Assembly: GCF_001696715.1 (NCBI RefSeq)
Contig: NZ_MBFM01000004.1
Coordinates: forward strand, 574,737 to 638,736
Length of the DNA: 64,000 nt
Direction: 5' to 3'
Source: Thauera phenolivorans
GTDB taxonomy: Bacteria > Pseudomonadota > Gammaproteobacteria > Burkholderiales > Rhodocyclaceae
In this document: piece by piece, positions 18,033 through 28,792 of the stretch
How the letters are laid out: each line of letters begins with the position of its first letter
Position numbering within the stretch: position 1 is the stretch's first letter
The notes under the pieces: model-generated
Seen by the model: only the letters and a program-made list of their open reading frames with translations
The model's database searches: none
Told to the model about the DNA's origin: nothing
Position numbers and translations under genes: made by a program

Positions 18033-18839
18033 TCAGTCCGGAAGGAAGGTGACGCGGCCGTCGAACTCGAAGCGGCGCAGCGGATGGCCGAAGGCCTGGC
18101 TCAGCAGGTCGGCGCGCAGCACCGCGTCGCGTTCGCCGGCGACCACGCCGCCGCGGCCGTCGAGCAGGATCACCTGGTCGGCATAGCGCGCGGCGAGATT
18201 GATGTCGTGCAGCACCATCACCGCGCCACGGCCGGGGGCGGCTTCGTCCGCGGCCGGTGCGCGGCACAGGCCGCGGAAGAGCTCGAGCACCGCGATCTGG
18301 TAATGCAGGTCGAGATGGTTGGTCGGCTCGTCGAGCAGGAACAGCTTGGGCGCCTGGGCGAGCAAGGCGGCGATCGCCACCCGCTGGCGCTCGCCGCCCG
18401 AGAGGGTGAGCAGGTCGCGCTGCTCGAAGCCGGCGAGGCCGACGTCGGCGAGCGCGCGGCGGGCGATGGCGAGGTCCTCGCCGCCCTCCCAGCCCCAGCG
18501 CCCGAGGTGGGGATGGCGGCCGATGAGCACCGTCTCCAGCACCCTGGCGGCGAAGTGGTCGGGCTGCTGCTGCGCGAGCAGGCCGCGAAAGCGCGCCGCC
18601 GCGAGCGCGGGCCAGCCGGCGTAGGGCAGGCCGCCGAGGCGCACCTCGCCCACCGTCGGCTCGCGCAGGCCGGCCAGGGTGTGCAGCAGCGTGCTCTTGC
18701 CGGCGCCGTTCGGCCCGAGCAGGGCGAGGCACTCGCCGGGCGCGAGCTCGAGGCTGAACTCGCAGCACAGCCAGCGCTCGCCGACGCGCAGCGCGAGGCG
18801 CTCGGCCTCGAGCAGCGGCGGGCCGTCGGCCGCGCTCAC
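18033..18839 (-). CDS. btuD: Cobalamin ABC importer ATP-binding protein BtuD-like
   Basis: 268 aa. Walker A GPNGAGKST, Q-loop LLAQQQPDHF, signature LTLSGGERQR, Walker B LFLLDEPTNHLDL and switch His in MVLHDINLAARYAD. FecE/BtuD class ATPase powering corrinoid uptake across the inner membrane. GTG start at 18,839 overlaps the permease stop (GTGA). A ferric-siderophore function is possible from sequence alone, but riboswitch-linked btuB and cob genes make B12 the likely substrate. Confidence 0.9.
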   Translation of the reverse strand: MSAADGPPLLEAERLALRVGERWLCCEFSLELAPGECLALLGPNGAGKSTLLHTLAGLREPTVGEVRLGGLPYAGWPALAAARFRGLLAQQQPDHFAARVLETVLIGRHPHLGRWGWEGGEDLAIARRALADVGLAGFEQRDLLTLSGGERQRVAIAALLAQAPKLFLLDEPTNHLDLHYQIAVLELFRGLCRAPAADEAAPGRGAVMVLHDINLAARYADQVILLDGRGGVVAGERDAVLRADLLSQAFGHPLRRFEFDGRVTFLPD

Positions 18840-19816
18840 CGCGGATGCCTCGCGAGCAGGAAGAGGAACACCGGCACGCCGATCAGCGCGGTGAGCACGC
18901 CCACCGGCAGCTGCTGCGGCGCGATCACGGTGCGCGCGGCGGTGTCGGCCACGGTGAGCAGGATGCCGCCGGCCAGCGTCGCCGCCGGCAGCAGCAGGCG
19001 CTGGTCGTTGCCGAGCGCGAGCCGCACCAGATGGGGCACGATCAGGCCGACGAAGCCGACCGAGCCGACCAGGGTCACCGCGGCCGCGGTCAGCAGCGAG
19101 GCGAGCAGGTAGAGCGCGCGGCGCAGGCCCGCCACCCGCACGCCGAGCGCGCGCGCGGTGAGCTCGCCGCGCGCGAGCACGTTGAGGTCGCGCGCGAAGG
19201 GCAGCAGCAGCGCCAGCCCCGCCGCCAGCACCACCAGCGCCGGCCACGGCCGCGCCGCACCGCTGGCGTCGCCCATCAGCCAGAACAGCATCGACTGCAC
19301 CCGCACGTCGGGCGCGAGCGCCAGCATCAGGGTGGTCGCCGCGCCGCAGCCGGCGGCGACGATCACGCCGGTGAGCAGCAGCCGGGTCTGCGTCCAGCTG
19401 CCGTCGCCGTGCGCCAGGCCGAACACCAGCAGCATCGCCGCCAGCGCCCCGCCGAAGGCTGCGGTGTCGATCACCCACGCCGCCGCCCCCGCGGTGATCG
19501 CCCCAAGCGCGCCCACCGCCGCCCCGCCCGAGATGCCGAGGATGTAGGGATCGGCGAGCGGGTTGCGCAGCAGCACCTGCATCAGCGCGCCGGCGAGCGC
19601 GAGCAGGCCGCCGCAGACGAAGGTCGCCACCGCGCGCGGCAGGCGCAGCTCGCGCACGATCTGCGCCTTCATGCCCTCACCGCCACCGAAGGCCGCGGCC
19701 AGCGCGTCGGCGAGCGAGACCGGGAGCTCGCCGGCGGCGAGCGCCCACATCAGCGCTGCGGCGCCGGCCAGGGCCAGCGCCGGTAGCACGAGCAGGGGGC
19801 GAAGGGTGCGGTTCAT
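18836..19816 (-). CDS. btuC: Cobalamin ABC importer permease BtuC-like
   Basis: 326 aa FecCD-family permease with about ten hydrophobic segments. Family signatures are LPRAVATFVCGGLLALAGALMQ with LLRNPLADPYILGISGGAA, and VGFVGLIVPHLVR, the coupling region for the ATPase. Start ATG 19,816, 40 bp after the btuB stop. It forms the inner-membrane channel with the product of the overlapping btuD gene. Confidence 0.92.
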   Translation of the reverse strand: MNRTLRPLLVLPALALAGAAALMWALAAGELPVSLADALAAAFGGGEGMKAQIVRELRLPRAVATFVCGGLLALAGALMQVLLRNPLADPYILGISGGAAVGALGAITAGAAAWVIDTAAFGGALAAMLLVFGLAHGDGSWTQTRLLLTGVIVAAGCGAATTLMLALAPDVRVQSMLFWLMGDASGAARPWPALVVLAAGLALLLPFARDLNVLARGELTARALGVRVAGLRRALYLLASLLTAAAVTLVGSVGFVGLIVPHLVRLALGNDQRLLLPAATLAGGILLTVADTAARTVIAPQQLPVGVLTALIGVPVFLFLLARHPR

Positions 19817-19856
19817 GCGGGGAGGGGACGCGGCACGGGCTCAGCCCTCGCCGTCC

Positions 19857-21704
19857 TCAGCGCGGCGCCCAGCGCACGCCGACGAAGACGTTGGTGCCAT
19901 CGGTGTTATAGCCGCGCGCGATCTGGTAGTCCTTGTCGAGCAGGTTGTTGGCCCGCATCTCCAGCCGCCAGTCGGGCGCGACCTCGTAGTGCGCGTAGGC
20001 GTTGAGCAGGCCGTAGCCGGCGAGGCGGTCGGTGTTGGCCTCGTCCTCGTAGCGGTGGTTCGCACCGTTCCATTCCAGGCCCCAGTTCCAGGCGCCGGCG
20101 CTCTTGTCGAGGCGGGCGAAGCCGGACACCTTGGCGCGCCGCGGCAGGCGATTGCCGTCGCCGTCCTCGGCCTCGAGGTAATCGACGCCGGCCTTCAGAT
20201 CATAGCCGCCGAAGCCGACCGCGTAGGCGAGTTCCACGCCCTCGAGCCGCGCGAGGCCGACGTTGGACGGGGCCCACCAGCCGGTGTCGGTCGGCGCCCA
20301 GTCGATCAGCCGCTTCACCTTGTTGTCGAAGTAGGTGACATCCACCTTGTGCAGCCCGTTGTCCCAGCCGAAGGAGAGCTCGCGGTTGAGCGCCACCTCG
20401 GGCTCGAGATTCGGGTTGCCGCTGCCCGGCCAGTAGAGGTCATTGAAGCTCGGCGCCTTGAACGCGGAGCCGATGCTGCCGCGCACGCTCCACTCGGGCG
20501 ACAGCTGATAGCCGTAGCCGACGAGGCCGGTGGTCTTGTCGCCGAACTGCGAGTTGTCGTCGTGGCGGGCGTTGAGCTGCAGGCTGTGGGCGCCGAAGCG
20601 GCCGCTCCAGCCCAGCAGCACCGCATTGACATCGCGCTCGTCCTTGTCGTAGTCGGCCGTACCCTCGACCTCCTCCCGCGTGTATTCGTAGGCGGCGAGC
20701 AGCATGCCGTCGCCGAGGCGGACGTCGTTCTGCCACACGAACTGCTGCTGCGTGGTCTCGAAGCGGCTCGCCGGCGCGAAGTCGGCCTGGTCCGTCGTCT
20801 CGTCCTGGCTCTGACCGAGGCGCAGGGTGCTGGTCCAGCCGTCGCCGAGCTCATTGCGCATGTAGATGCTGGCCGACGACAACTTCTTGTCGAGGCGGGA
20901 ATCGTAGAAGTCGTTGGTGTCGTACCAGTTGCGGCCGTCGGAGTAGTAGGTGTTTACGCCAACCTCATCGGCCGCGCGGAAACCGAGCGCGGCCGAGGCG
21001 GTGAGGTACTGGCTGCGGAAGCCATCGTCGTCGGCATTGAAGGACGACGCGCCGGTCCACGCGCTGACCCAGCGGGCCGGGTCGCGCTTGGCGTTGAAGC
21101 CGTCGGTCTCGTCGTGGCCGACGCCGATGCTGTAGCGCAGCCGGTCCTTGCCGCCGGCGAGCGAAGCGCTCGCCCGCACCGTGTCGTGGCTGCCGTAGCC
21201 GACGAAGAGCTCGGGATGGAAACCCTCGCGTCCCCTGCGGGTAAACACCTGGATCACGCCCCCGACCGCATCCGAGCCGTAGAGCGCGCTCGCCGGACCC
21301 CGCAGGATCTCGATGCGATCGATCGTGCCCAGCGGGATGGCCTCGAGCATCGGCTGGCCGCTGGTGGCGGAACCGACCCGCATGCCGTCGATCAGCAGCA
21401 GGGCGTGCCTGGAGCTGGTACCGCGGATGAAGACGCTGCTGCTGGAGCCGGCGCCGCCGTTGCTGCTGACCTGCACCCCGGGCTGGGTCGCGAGCAGCTC
21501 GATGATGGTGCTCTGCCCGGCGCGCTCGATCTGCTCGCGCTCGATCACCTCGACGCTGGCGAGCACTTCGTTCTCGCGCTGTGCCTGGCGGGTGGCGGTG
21601 ACGACCACGGTGTCGGCGACCTTCTCCTGGGCGAAGGCGGACGGCAGGTGAAGCGGAAAGGCTGCGGCCACGGCGATCGCCACGGCACCAAGACGGATGT
21701 TCAT
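19857..21704 (-). CDS. btuB: TonB-dependent outer-membrane cobalamin receptor BtuB
   Basis: 615 aa, close to the usual BtuB length. Signal peptide ends near SAFA-QEK, followed by a TonB box-like DTVVVTATR. The plug domain contains VFIRGTSSRHALLLIDGMRV and LYGSDAVGGVIQV; the rest shows beta-barrel strands and ends with an aromatic-flanked strand (NVFVGVRWAPR). ATG at 21,704 is chosen because it begins the signal peptide; upstream in-frame sequence is riboswitch leader. It is the first gene after the cobalamin riboswitch. Confidence 0.93.
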   Translation of the reverse strand: MNIRLGAVAIAVAAAFPLHLPSAFAQEKVADTVVVTATRQAQRENEVLASVEVIEREQIERAGQSTIIELLATQPGVQVSSNGGAGSSSSVFIRGTSSRHALLLIDGMRVGSATSGQPMLEAIPLGTIDRIEILRGPASALYGSDAVGGVIQVFTRRGREGFHPELFVGYGSHDTVRASASLAGGKDRLRYSIGVGHDETDGFNAKRDPARWVSAWTGASSFNADDDGFRSQYLTASAALGFRAADEVGVNTYYSDGRNWYDTNDFYDSRLDKKLSSASIYMRNELGDGWTSTLRLGQSQDETTDQADFAPASRFETTQQQFVWQNDVRLGDGMLLAAYEYTREEVEGTADYDKDERDVNAVLLGWSGRFGAHSLQLNARHDDNSQFGDKTTGLVGYGYQLSPEWSVRGSIGSAFKAPSFNDLYWPGSGNPNLEPEVALNRELSFGWDNGLHKVDVTYFDNKVKRLIDWAPTDTGWWAPSNVGLARLEGVELAYAVGFGGYDLKAGVDYLEAEDGDGNRLPRRAKVSGFARLDKSAGAWNWGLEWNGANHRYEDEANTDRLAGYGLLNAYAHYEVAPDWRLEMRANNLLDKDYQIARGYNTDGTNVFVGVRWAPR

Positions 21705-21844
21705 TGTTATCGACTCCCTGCGCCACGAGCCGCGTCCCCGCGCATCGTGGCGATCTGCGATTGGACGCACCGCAGAAGAGGAGGAGCCGAACAGAGCCGA
21801 ACAAACGCACCCGTCGCCGCCACCCCGCGGCACATCCGCCATTT

Positions 21845-22050
21845 CGCGTTCCGGCCGGTCTCCGGGCTCGTGCGCTGTACCGGCGTTGCCGGACGCGGCG
21901 GGTCGCCTTCCCGGGAAGAACTCCCAGTGGCCGTGTGACCCGCCTTGCGCGCACTTACCGTTGCGGGGGCAGCCCGGGCATTGCGGCGCTGAAGCCGCGC
22001 ACCCGATTCCCGTTTAACCCTGGGCGAGAAACGCCCGCGGGCACCGATAA
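21845..22050 (-). promoter_or_regulatory. Cobalamin (AdoCbl) riboswitch upstream of btuB
   Basis: Read on the minus strand, the leader shows the conserved cobalamin-riboswitch parts in order: a TTATCGGTGCC start (near 22,050), GGGAATCGGGTGCG (about 22,000-22,012), the B12 box GCTGCCCCCGCAACGGTAAG (21,953-21,972), a long variable arm, then GAGCCCGGAGACCGGCC (about 21,852-21,868). The btuB ATG lies about 145 bases downstream. High adenosylcobalamin should reduce btuB, and through read-through the btuCDF-cobO-cobA genes. Structure boundaries are approximate. Confidence 0.93.
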
Positions 22051-22148
22051 CGCGCCGCCCCTTCCGGGGCAGTGGGGGCGGATGATACCGTACGGCCCGG
22101 AATCGTGCACGGCAGCGGAGCATCGGCGGGGTGGTCATCGCAGGCACC

Positions 22149-22176
22149 GTAGGAGCGCACCCCTGTGCGCGATAAC
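22149..22176 (+). repeat. Single REP element in front of cobU
   Basis: GTAGGAGCGCACCCCTGTGC continues GCGATAAC, the GCGCAC/GTGCGC palindrome form of the repeat. It sits between the divergent riboswitch and cobU, ending only five bases before the assigned cobU ATG. Confidence 0.8.
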
Positions 22177-22181
22177 GCTAC

Positions 22182-22760
22182 ATGCAGGAACTCGACAGGA
22201 CACTCACGACCTTGACATGCGAACTCATCCTCGGCGGCGCGCGCTCGGGCAAGAGCGGCGAGGCCGAGCGGCGCGCGGCGGCCTCGGGGCTGGCGGTAAC
22301 CGTGATCGCCACCGCCGAGGCGCTCGACGAGGAGATGGCCGCGCGCATCCGCCGCCACCGCGCCGACCGCCCCGCCGGCTGGCGCACGCTGGAAGCGCCG
22401 GTCGCGCTCGCCGACACCCTGCGCCGCGAGGCCGCGCCCGAGCGCTGCCTGATCGTCGATTGCCTGACGCTGTGGCTGTGCAACCTGCTCGCCGGCGCCG
22501 ACACCCTGCCGCCCGCGGCGGACGCCGACGCGCTGCCGACCTTCCGCCGCGAGCGCGACGCGCTGCTGGCCCTCCTCCCCGAGCTGTCCGGCCGGGTGAT
22601 CCTGGTCGCCAACGAGGTCGGCCTCGGCCTCGTGCCGGAGACCCCGCTCGGCCGCCTGTTCCGCGACGAGGCCGGCCGGCTCAACCAGGCGGTGGCGGCG
22701 CGCTGCGCGCGCGTGGTGTTCGTCGCCGCCGGCCTGCCGCTGGTGCTCAAGCACGGCTAA
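22182..22760 (+). CDS. cobU: Adenosylcobinamide kinase / adenosylcobinamide-phosphate guanylyltransferase CobU/CobP
   Basis: 192 aa bifunctional P-loop enzyme that phosphorylates adenosylcobinamide and activates it with GTP. Motifs: LILGGARSGKS (P-loop), RRHRADRPAGWRTLEAP containing the guanylylated His region, LIVDCLTLWLCNLL, and VANEVGLGLVPETPLGRLFRD. The ATG at 22,182 has no clear ribosome site because a REP lies directly before it; a TTG at 22,212, 11 bases after ACAGGA, is an alternative start that would still keep the P-loop. First gene of the rightward cobU-T-S-C run. Confidence 0.92.
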   Translation: MQELDRTLTTLTCELILGGARSGKSGEAERRAAASGLAVTVIATAEALDEEMAARIRRHRADRPAGWRTLEAPVALADTLRREAAPERCLIVDCLTLWLCNLLAGADTLPPAADADALPTFRRERDALLALLPELSGRVILVANEVGLGLVPETPLGRLFRDEAGRLNQAVAARCARVVFVAAGLPLVLKHG

Positions 22761-22793
22761 ACTGAAAGTCGAACAGCCGCGGAGGACGATGCC

Positions 22794-23420
22794 ATGGGCC
22801 TGCCAGCCGAAAAGCACGCGATGAAACTGGATGAATTCCTCTCCTGGGAGGCGGAGCAGCCTGAACGCTGGGAGTTCGTCGACGGTGAGGCCTTCGCCAT
22901 GGCGGGCGGCAACGATGTGCACAACACGATCGCCGGCAACACCTATATCGCCCTGCGCACCGCCCTGCGCGGCACCCGCTGCAGCGTCTTCATGACCGAC
23001 GTCCGCCCGCGCCTGGCCGTGGACGACAGCCTGTTCTACCCCGACGTGTTCGTCAGCCGCAGCGAGGCCGATCGCGCCCGCCGCCAGGAGAAGGAAGACC
23101 CGGCGCTGATCGTCGAGGTGCTGTCACCCACCACCGAGGCCTACGACCGCGGCCGCAAGTTCGAGGCCTACCGCCGCTTCTCCGGCCTGCGCACGGTGCT
23201 CTTCGTGCGGCAGGACCGCCCCCAGGTCGAGTGCTACACCCGCCAGGACGACGGCGGCTGGCTGTTGAGCGAGGCGAGCGGCGACGCCGGCGCGATCGCC
23301 CTGCCCGCGGTCGGCTTCGCCCTCGCCCTCGCCGAGCTCTACCGCGACCTTCCCAACGACGCCGGCCCGAACCCCGACACCAACCCCGACATCGCGCCCG
23401 ACACCACCCCCACTCAATGA
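22794..23420 (+). CDS. Uma2-family (DUF820) putative restriction-endonuclease-fold protein
   Basis: 208 aa. The Uma2 core shows [37 protein letters not shown] and a [18 protein letters not shown] motif followed by K-FEAYRR, matching the PD-(D/E)XK-like fold (Asp, Glu-x-Leu, Lys). Family members are common in cyanobacteria and of unproven function. The C-terminal tail is Pro/Asp/Thr rich. It lies between cobU and cobT, overlapping the cobT start (ATGA), so it is translated within the cob operon although no role in B12 synthesis is known. Confidence 0.82.
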   Translation: MGLPAEKHAMKLDEFLSWEAEQPERWEFVDGEAFAMAGGNDVHNTIAGNTYIALRTALRGTRCSVFMTDVRPRLAVDDSLFYPDVFVSRSEADRARRQEKEDPALIVEVLSPTTEAYDRGRKFEAYRRFSGLRTVLFVRQDRPQVECYTRQDDGGWLLSEASGDAGAIALPAVGFALALAELYRDLPNDAGPNPDTNPDIAPDTTPTQ

Positions 23421-24454
23421 ATTTCGACATCGCCGCCCCCGACCGCGCCCTCGCCCCCGCCCTGCAACGGAAGATCGATCGCAAGACCAAGCCGCTCGGC
23501 GCGCTCGGCCGGCTCGAGCCGCTCGCGCTGCAGATCGGCCTGGTGCAGCAGAGCCTGACGCCCGCGCTGCGCCGGCCCCACCTCCTCGCCTTCGCCGGCG
23601 ACCATGGCGCGGCGCGTGCCGGGGTGTCGGCCTACCCGCAGGACGTCACCTGGCAGATGGTGGAGAACTTCCTCGCCGGCGGCGCCGCGATCAACGTCTT
23701 CTGCCGCCAGCTCGAGATCGGCCTCACCGTGGTCGACGCCGGGGTGAACCACGACTTCGCGCCGCGTGACGGCCTGCGCGACGCCAAGATCGCGCACGGT
23801 ACGGCGAACTACCTCGAACAGCCCGCGATGAGCGCCGCGGAGCGCGACGCCGCGCTCGAGCGCGGCCGTGCCATCGCCCATGCGCTCGCCGCCAACGGCC
23901 ACGACGTCGTCGGCTTCGGCGAGATGGGCATCGGCAACACCGCCGCGGCCTCGCTGCTGACCCACTGCCTGGTGCCCGGCGCGGCGCTCGCCGACGTCAC
24001 CGGCCGCGGCACCGGGCTGGACGAGGCCGGCGTGGCGCGCAAGCTCGGCCTGCTCCATCGCGCGCTCGCGCGCGGCGGCCGGCCGTCCGATCCGCTCGCC
24101 GCGCTCGCCGAGTACGGCGGCTTCGAGATCGCGATGATGGCGGGCGCGATGCTCGGTGCCGCGGAGCGCCGCATGCTGCTGCTGATCGACGGCTTCATCG
24201 TCACCTCCGCCCTGCTCGTGGCCCACGCGATCGCGCCGGCGATCCTGCCCTACTGCGTGTTCGCCCACCGCTCGCAGGAGCCCGGCCACCGCGTCCAGCT
24301 CGCCCATCTCGGCGCCGAGCCGCTGATGGAGCTCGACCTGCGCCTCGGCGAGGGCACCGGCGCCGCGCTCGCCTGGCCGCTGGTGCAGGCGGCGGTGAAC
24401 TTCCTCAACGAGATGGCGAGCTTCGAGTCCGCGGGCGTCAGCGACAAGGCCTGA
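23417..24454 (+). CDS. cobT: Nicotinate-nucleotide-dimethylbenzimidazole phosphoribosyltransferase CobT
   Basis: 345 aa. Transfers phosphoribose from nicotinate mononucleotide to DMB, giving alpha-ribazole phosphate. Family motifs: [61 protein letters not shown], and near the end [21 protein letters not shown]. Start ATG at 23,417 overlaps the Uma2 stop. It uses the product of bluB (8,880). Confidence 0.95.
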   Translation: MNFDIAAPDRALAPALQRKIDRKTKPLGALGRLEPLALQIGLVQQSLTPALRRPHLLAFAGDHGAARAGVSAYPQDVTWQMVENFLAGGAAINVFCRQLEIGLTVVDAGVNHDFAPRDGLRDAKIAHGTANYLEQPAMSAAERDAALERGRAIAHALAANGHDVVGFGEMGIGNTAAASLLTHCLVPGAALADVTGRGTGLDEAGVARKLGLLHRALARGGRPSDPLAALAEYGGFEIAMMAGAMLGAAERRMLLLIDGFIVTSALLVAHAIAPAILPYCVFAHRSQEPGHRVQLAHLGAEPLMELDLRLGEGTGAALAWPLVQAAVNFLNEMASFESAGVSDKA

Positions 24455-24457
24455 GCG

Positions 24458-25228
24458 GTGCGCCGCCAACTCGAACTCTTCTTCACCGCGCTCGGCTTCT
24501 TCACCCGCATTCCGGTGCCGGCCTGGGTCGGCTGGGACCCCGCGCGCCTGCGGCCGGCGGCGGCCTACCTGCCGCTGGTGGGCTGGGTGGTGGGCGTGGT
24601 GGGGGCGGCGAGCTACCTCCTCTTCGCCCTGCTCCTGCCGCCCTCGGTGGCGGTGGTGCTGTCGATGGCGGCCAGCGTGCGGCTCACCGGCGCCTTCCAC
24701 GAGGACGGCTTCGCCGACGCCTGCGACGGCCTCGGCGGCGGCTGGGACAAGGCACAGGTGCTGGCGATCATGAAGGACTCGCGCATCGGCAGCTACGCCG
24801 CGATCGGCATGGCGCTGATGCTGCTGGCGAAGGCGGTGGCGCTGATCGAGCTCGGCATCGACGACGACCTCAGCGTCGCGCTCGCGCTCTTCGCCGCCCA
24901 TCCGCTGTCGCGTCTGGCGGCGGTGTGCCTGATCCAGACCCTGCCCTACGTGCGCGCCGACGACAGCGCGAAGTCGCGTCCGGTGGCGCACCGCCTGCCC
25001 GCCACCGGCTTCGCGCTCGCCGCCGCCTGCGGCCTGCTGCCGCTCGCGGCGCTGCTGCCGGCGGAGATCGCCGGCGCGCTGCTCGCTACCGCGGTCGCCA
25101 CCCTGGGGCTGGCGCGCCTGTTCCGCCGCCGCCTCGGTGGCTACACCGGCGACCTGCTCGGCGCCACCCAGCAACTCGCCGAGCTCGCCTGCTACCTCGG
25201 GATCCTCGCCGCATGGAACTTCACCTGA
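24458..25228 (+). CDS. cobS: Adenosylcobinamide-GDP ribazoletransferase CobS
   Basis: 256 aa polytopic membrane enzyme joining adenosylcobinamide-GDP and alpha-ribazole (phosphate), the last assembly step. N-terminal [14 protein letters not shown] and the catalytic/metal motif [18 protein letters not shown] (about residues 81-98) are clear; about six hydrophobic stretches follow. GTG start at 24,458, three bases after the cobT stop; the 3' end overlaps cobC by 16 nt. Confidence 0.94.
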   Translation: MRRQLELFFTALGFFTRIPVPAWVGWDPARLRPAAAYLPLVGWVVGVVGAASYLLFALLLPPSVAVVLSMAASVRLTGAFHEDGFADACDGLGGGWDKAQVLAIMKDSRIGSYAAIGMALMLLAKAVALIELGIDDDLSVALALFAAHPLSRLAAVCLIQTLPYVRADDSAKSRPVAHRLPATGFALAAACGLLPLAALLPAEIAGALLATAVATLGLARLFRRRLGGYTGDLLGATQQLAELACYLGILAAWNFT

Positions 25229-25764
25229 TCCGCCACCCCCGCCCCGACGTCGCGCCCGGCACCTGTTACGGCCACCACGACGTCGGCATCGCCGAATCCG
25301 CCGTCGAGGTCGCCGCCCGCCTGCGCCCGCTGCTGCCGGCCGGCTTCGCGCTGCACGCCAGCCCGCTCACCCGCGCCCGCCTGCTCGCCGAGGAACTCGG
25401 CGAGCCGCGACTCGACGAGCGCCTCAAGGAGATGCACTTCGGCGAATGGGAGGGCCGGCCCTTCGCCGACATCGGCGCCGCGATCGACGCCTGGGCTACC
25501 GACCCGATGGGTTTTCGGGCGCCGGGCGGCGAGTCGGCCCGCCAGATGAGCGAGCGCGTGCTGCACTGGCTCGACGAGCTGCGGGCCGCGCCGCCGGTGG
25601 AGGCGGTGGTGGTGGTCGCCCACGGCGGACCGCTGCGGGTGATCGCCGGCCATCTGCTCGGCCTGCCACCGGATCGCTGGCTGGGGCTGGACTTCGGCTG
25701 CGGCCAGGTCACCCGGCTCGACCTCGAGCCCTGGGGCACGGTGCTGAAGTGGTTCAACCGCTGA
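25213..25764 (+). CDS. cobC: Alpha-ribazole phosphatase CobC (histidine phosphatase family)
   Basis: 183 aa phosphoglycerate-mutase-fold phosphatase. LIRHPRPD carries the RH catalytic His in a variant RHP form (RHG is usual, RHP occurs in CobC-like proteins); [25 protein letters not shown] and [11 protein letters not shown] (second catalytic His) complete the site. It dephosphorylates alpha-ribazole phosphate or adenosylcobalamin phosphate. ATG 25,213 lies within the end of cobS. Last gene of the cob run; msbA follows after 55 bp. Confidence 0.9.
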   Translation: MELHLIRHPRPDVAPGTCYGHHDVGIAESAVEVAARLRPLLPAGFALHASPLTRARLLAEELGEPRLDERLKEMHFGEWEGRPFADIGAAIDAWATDPMGFRAPGGESARQMSERVLHWLDELRAAPPVEAVVVVAHGGPLRVIAGHLLGLPPDRWLGLDFGCGQVTRLDLEPWGTVLKWFNR

Positions 25765-25819
25765 GCGCGGCGGGGGCGATGCTAAGCTTCGCCCTGTTGC
25801 CACGCCGACTGCGATCACG

Positions 25820-27558
<1,739 letters not shown>

Positions 27559-27562
<4 letters not shown>

Positions 27563-28512
27563 GCGCCTCGGCGCCCGCCCCACCCTCGCCGCCTTCACCG
27601 CCCGGCGGCGCGCCGCGCACGCTGTGGCTGCTCACCGATGGCAAGCCCGGCCACCGCAGCCAGCTCGAGGGCCTGGCGCGCGCGCTCGCGGCGCTGACAC
27701 CGACCGCCATCCACTGGATCGAGGCCCCGCCCCCGGTTGCGGCGCTGAAGGCGCTCGCCCGCCGCCGCTTTCCGCCCGGCGCCGACTTGCCCGCGCCCGA
27801 CCTGATCGCCTGCTGCGGCCACCCCACCCATCTGCCCGCACTCGCCGCCCGCCGCGCCCGCGGCGGCCGCCTGGTGGCGCTGATGAAGCCCAGCCTGCCG
27901 CTCGCCTGCTTCGACCTGTGCGTGATTCCGCAGCACGACGCCCCGCCGGCGGGCGACAAGGTCATCGCCACCCGCGGCGTGCTCAACACCGCGCGCACCG
28001 ACGGCGCGCGCGAAGCCGACCGCGGCCTGATCCTGATCGGCGGCCCGTCGAAGCACTTCGGCTGGGACGAAGCGGGCCTGCTCGCCCAGCTCGAGGACAT
28101 CCTCGCCGCCACCCCCGCCATGCGCTGGACGCTCACCACCTCGCGCCGCACCCCGGCGAGCACCGAGGCCGCGCTCGAGCCGCTGCGCGCCCGCGGCCTC
28201 GACCTGCGCCCCTTCCGCGACACCGCCCCCGGCTGGGCGATGCAGGAACTGGCCCGCAGCGCCGAAGCCTGGGTCAGCGAGGACAGCGTGTCGATGGTCT
28301 ACGAGAGCCTCAGCGCCGGCGCCGCCACCGGCCTGCTCGCGGTGCCGCGCCTGGCCCGCTCGCGGGTCAGCGAAGGCGTGGCGATGCTGATCGCCGACGG
28401 CCTGGTCACCCCCTTCGCCGCCTGGCAGACCCGCCACCACCTCACCCCCCCGCCCACCCCGCTCGCCGAGGCCGACCGGGTGGCGCAGGAGATTGTCCGG
28501 CGCTGGGGCTGA
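27559..28512 (+). CDS. ELM1/DUF1022-family protein, likely glycosyltransferase-like (first copy)
   Basis: 317 aa. Family signature near the N-terminus is LLTDGKPGHRSQLEGLA, then DLIACCGHPTH, LMKPSLPLACFDLCVIPQHD, LIGGPSKHFGWD, LTTSRRTP and a late VSEDSVSMVYESLSAG. These resemble GT-B nucleotide-sugar enzymes, but no activity is established for the bacterial family. The first ~20 residues are Pro/Ala rich. GTG start overlaps the msbA stop, suggesting an envelope glycan or LPS role. A second divergent copy lies at 30,759. Confidence 0.78.
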
Positions 28513-28554
28513 GGTTGTTGCGCGCGGGTGAGCGCCGCGCCCGCGATGACGGCC

Positions 28555-28743
28555 GTTATCGCCCTGGGGGCAGGGCGCCTACACCGGGGACGCTGATCGC
28601 AGGCACTGTAGGAGCGCACCCCTGTGCGCGATCAACAGCGCCCACTCCCGAGACAACCGCCGTTATCGCCCTGGGGGCAGGGCTCCTACAGCGGGAGCGC
28701 CGATCGTAGGCACTGTAGGAGCGCACCCCTGTGCGCGATCAAC
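28555..28743. repeat. REP array with a 107-bp tandem unit
   Basis: Minus elements (TTATCGCCCTGGGGGCAGGG then CGCCTAC or CTCCTAC) at 28,555-28,582 and 28,662-28,689, plus elements (GTAGGAGCGCACCCCTGTGC) starting at 28,608 and 28,715. Corresponding elements are 107 bp apart, so one mixed pair (CCCTG-type facing GCGCAC-type) has been duplicated in tandem. It fills the gap between the ELM1 gene and the next glycosyltransferase. Confidence 0.88.
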
Positions 28744-28792
28744 GGCGGTCGTACCAGCGACGCGGCTGCCGGGCTGCGGGTAGAATCCCGCC

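Noticed and set aside
22051-22182. Second cobalamin riboswitch for cobU
   Set aside because: No B12 box on the plus strand; only the minus-strand riboswitch and one REP element are there.
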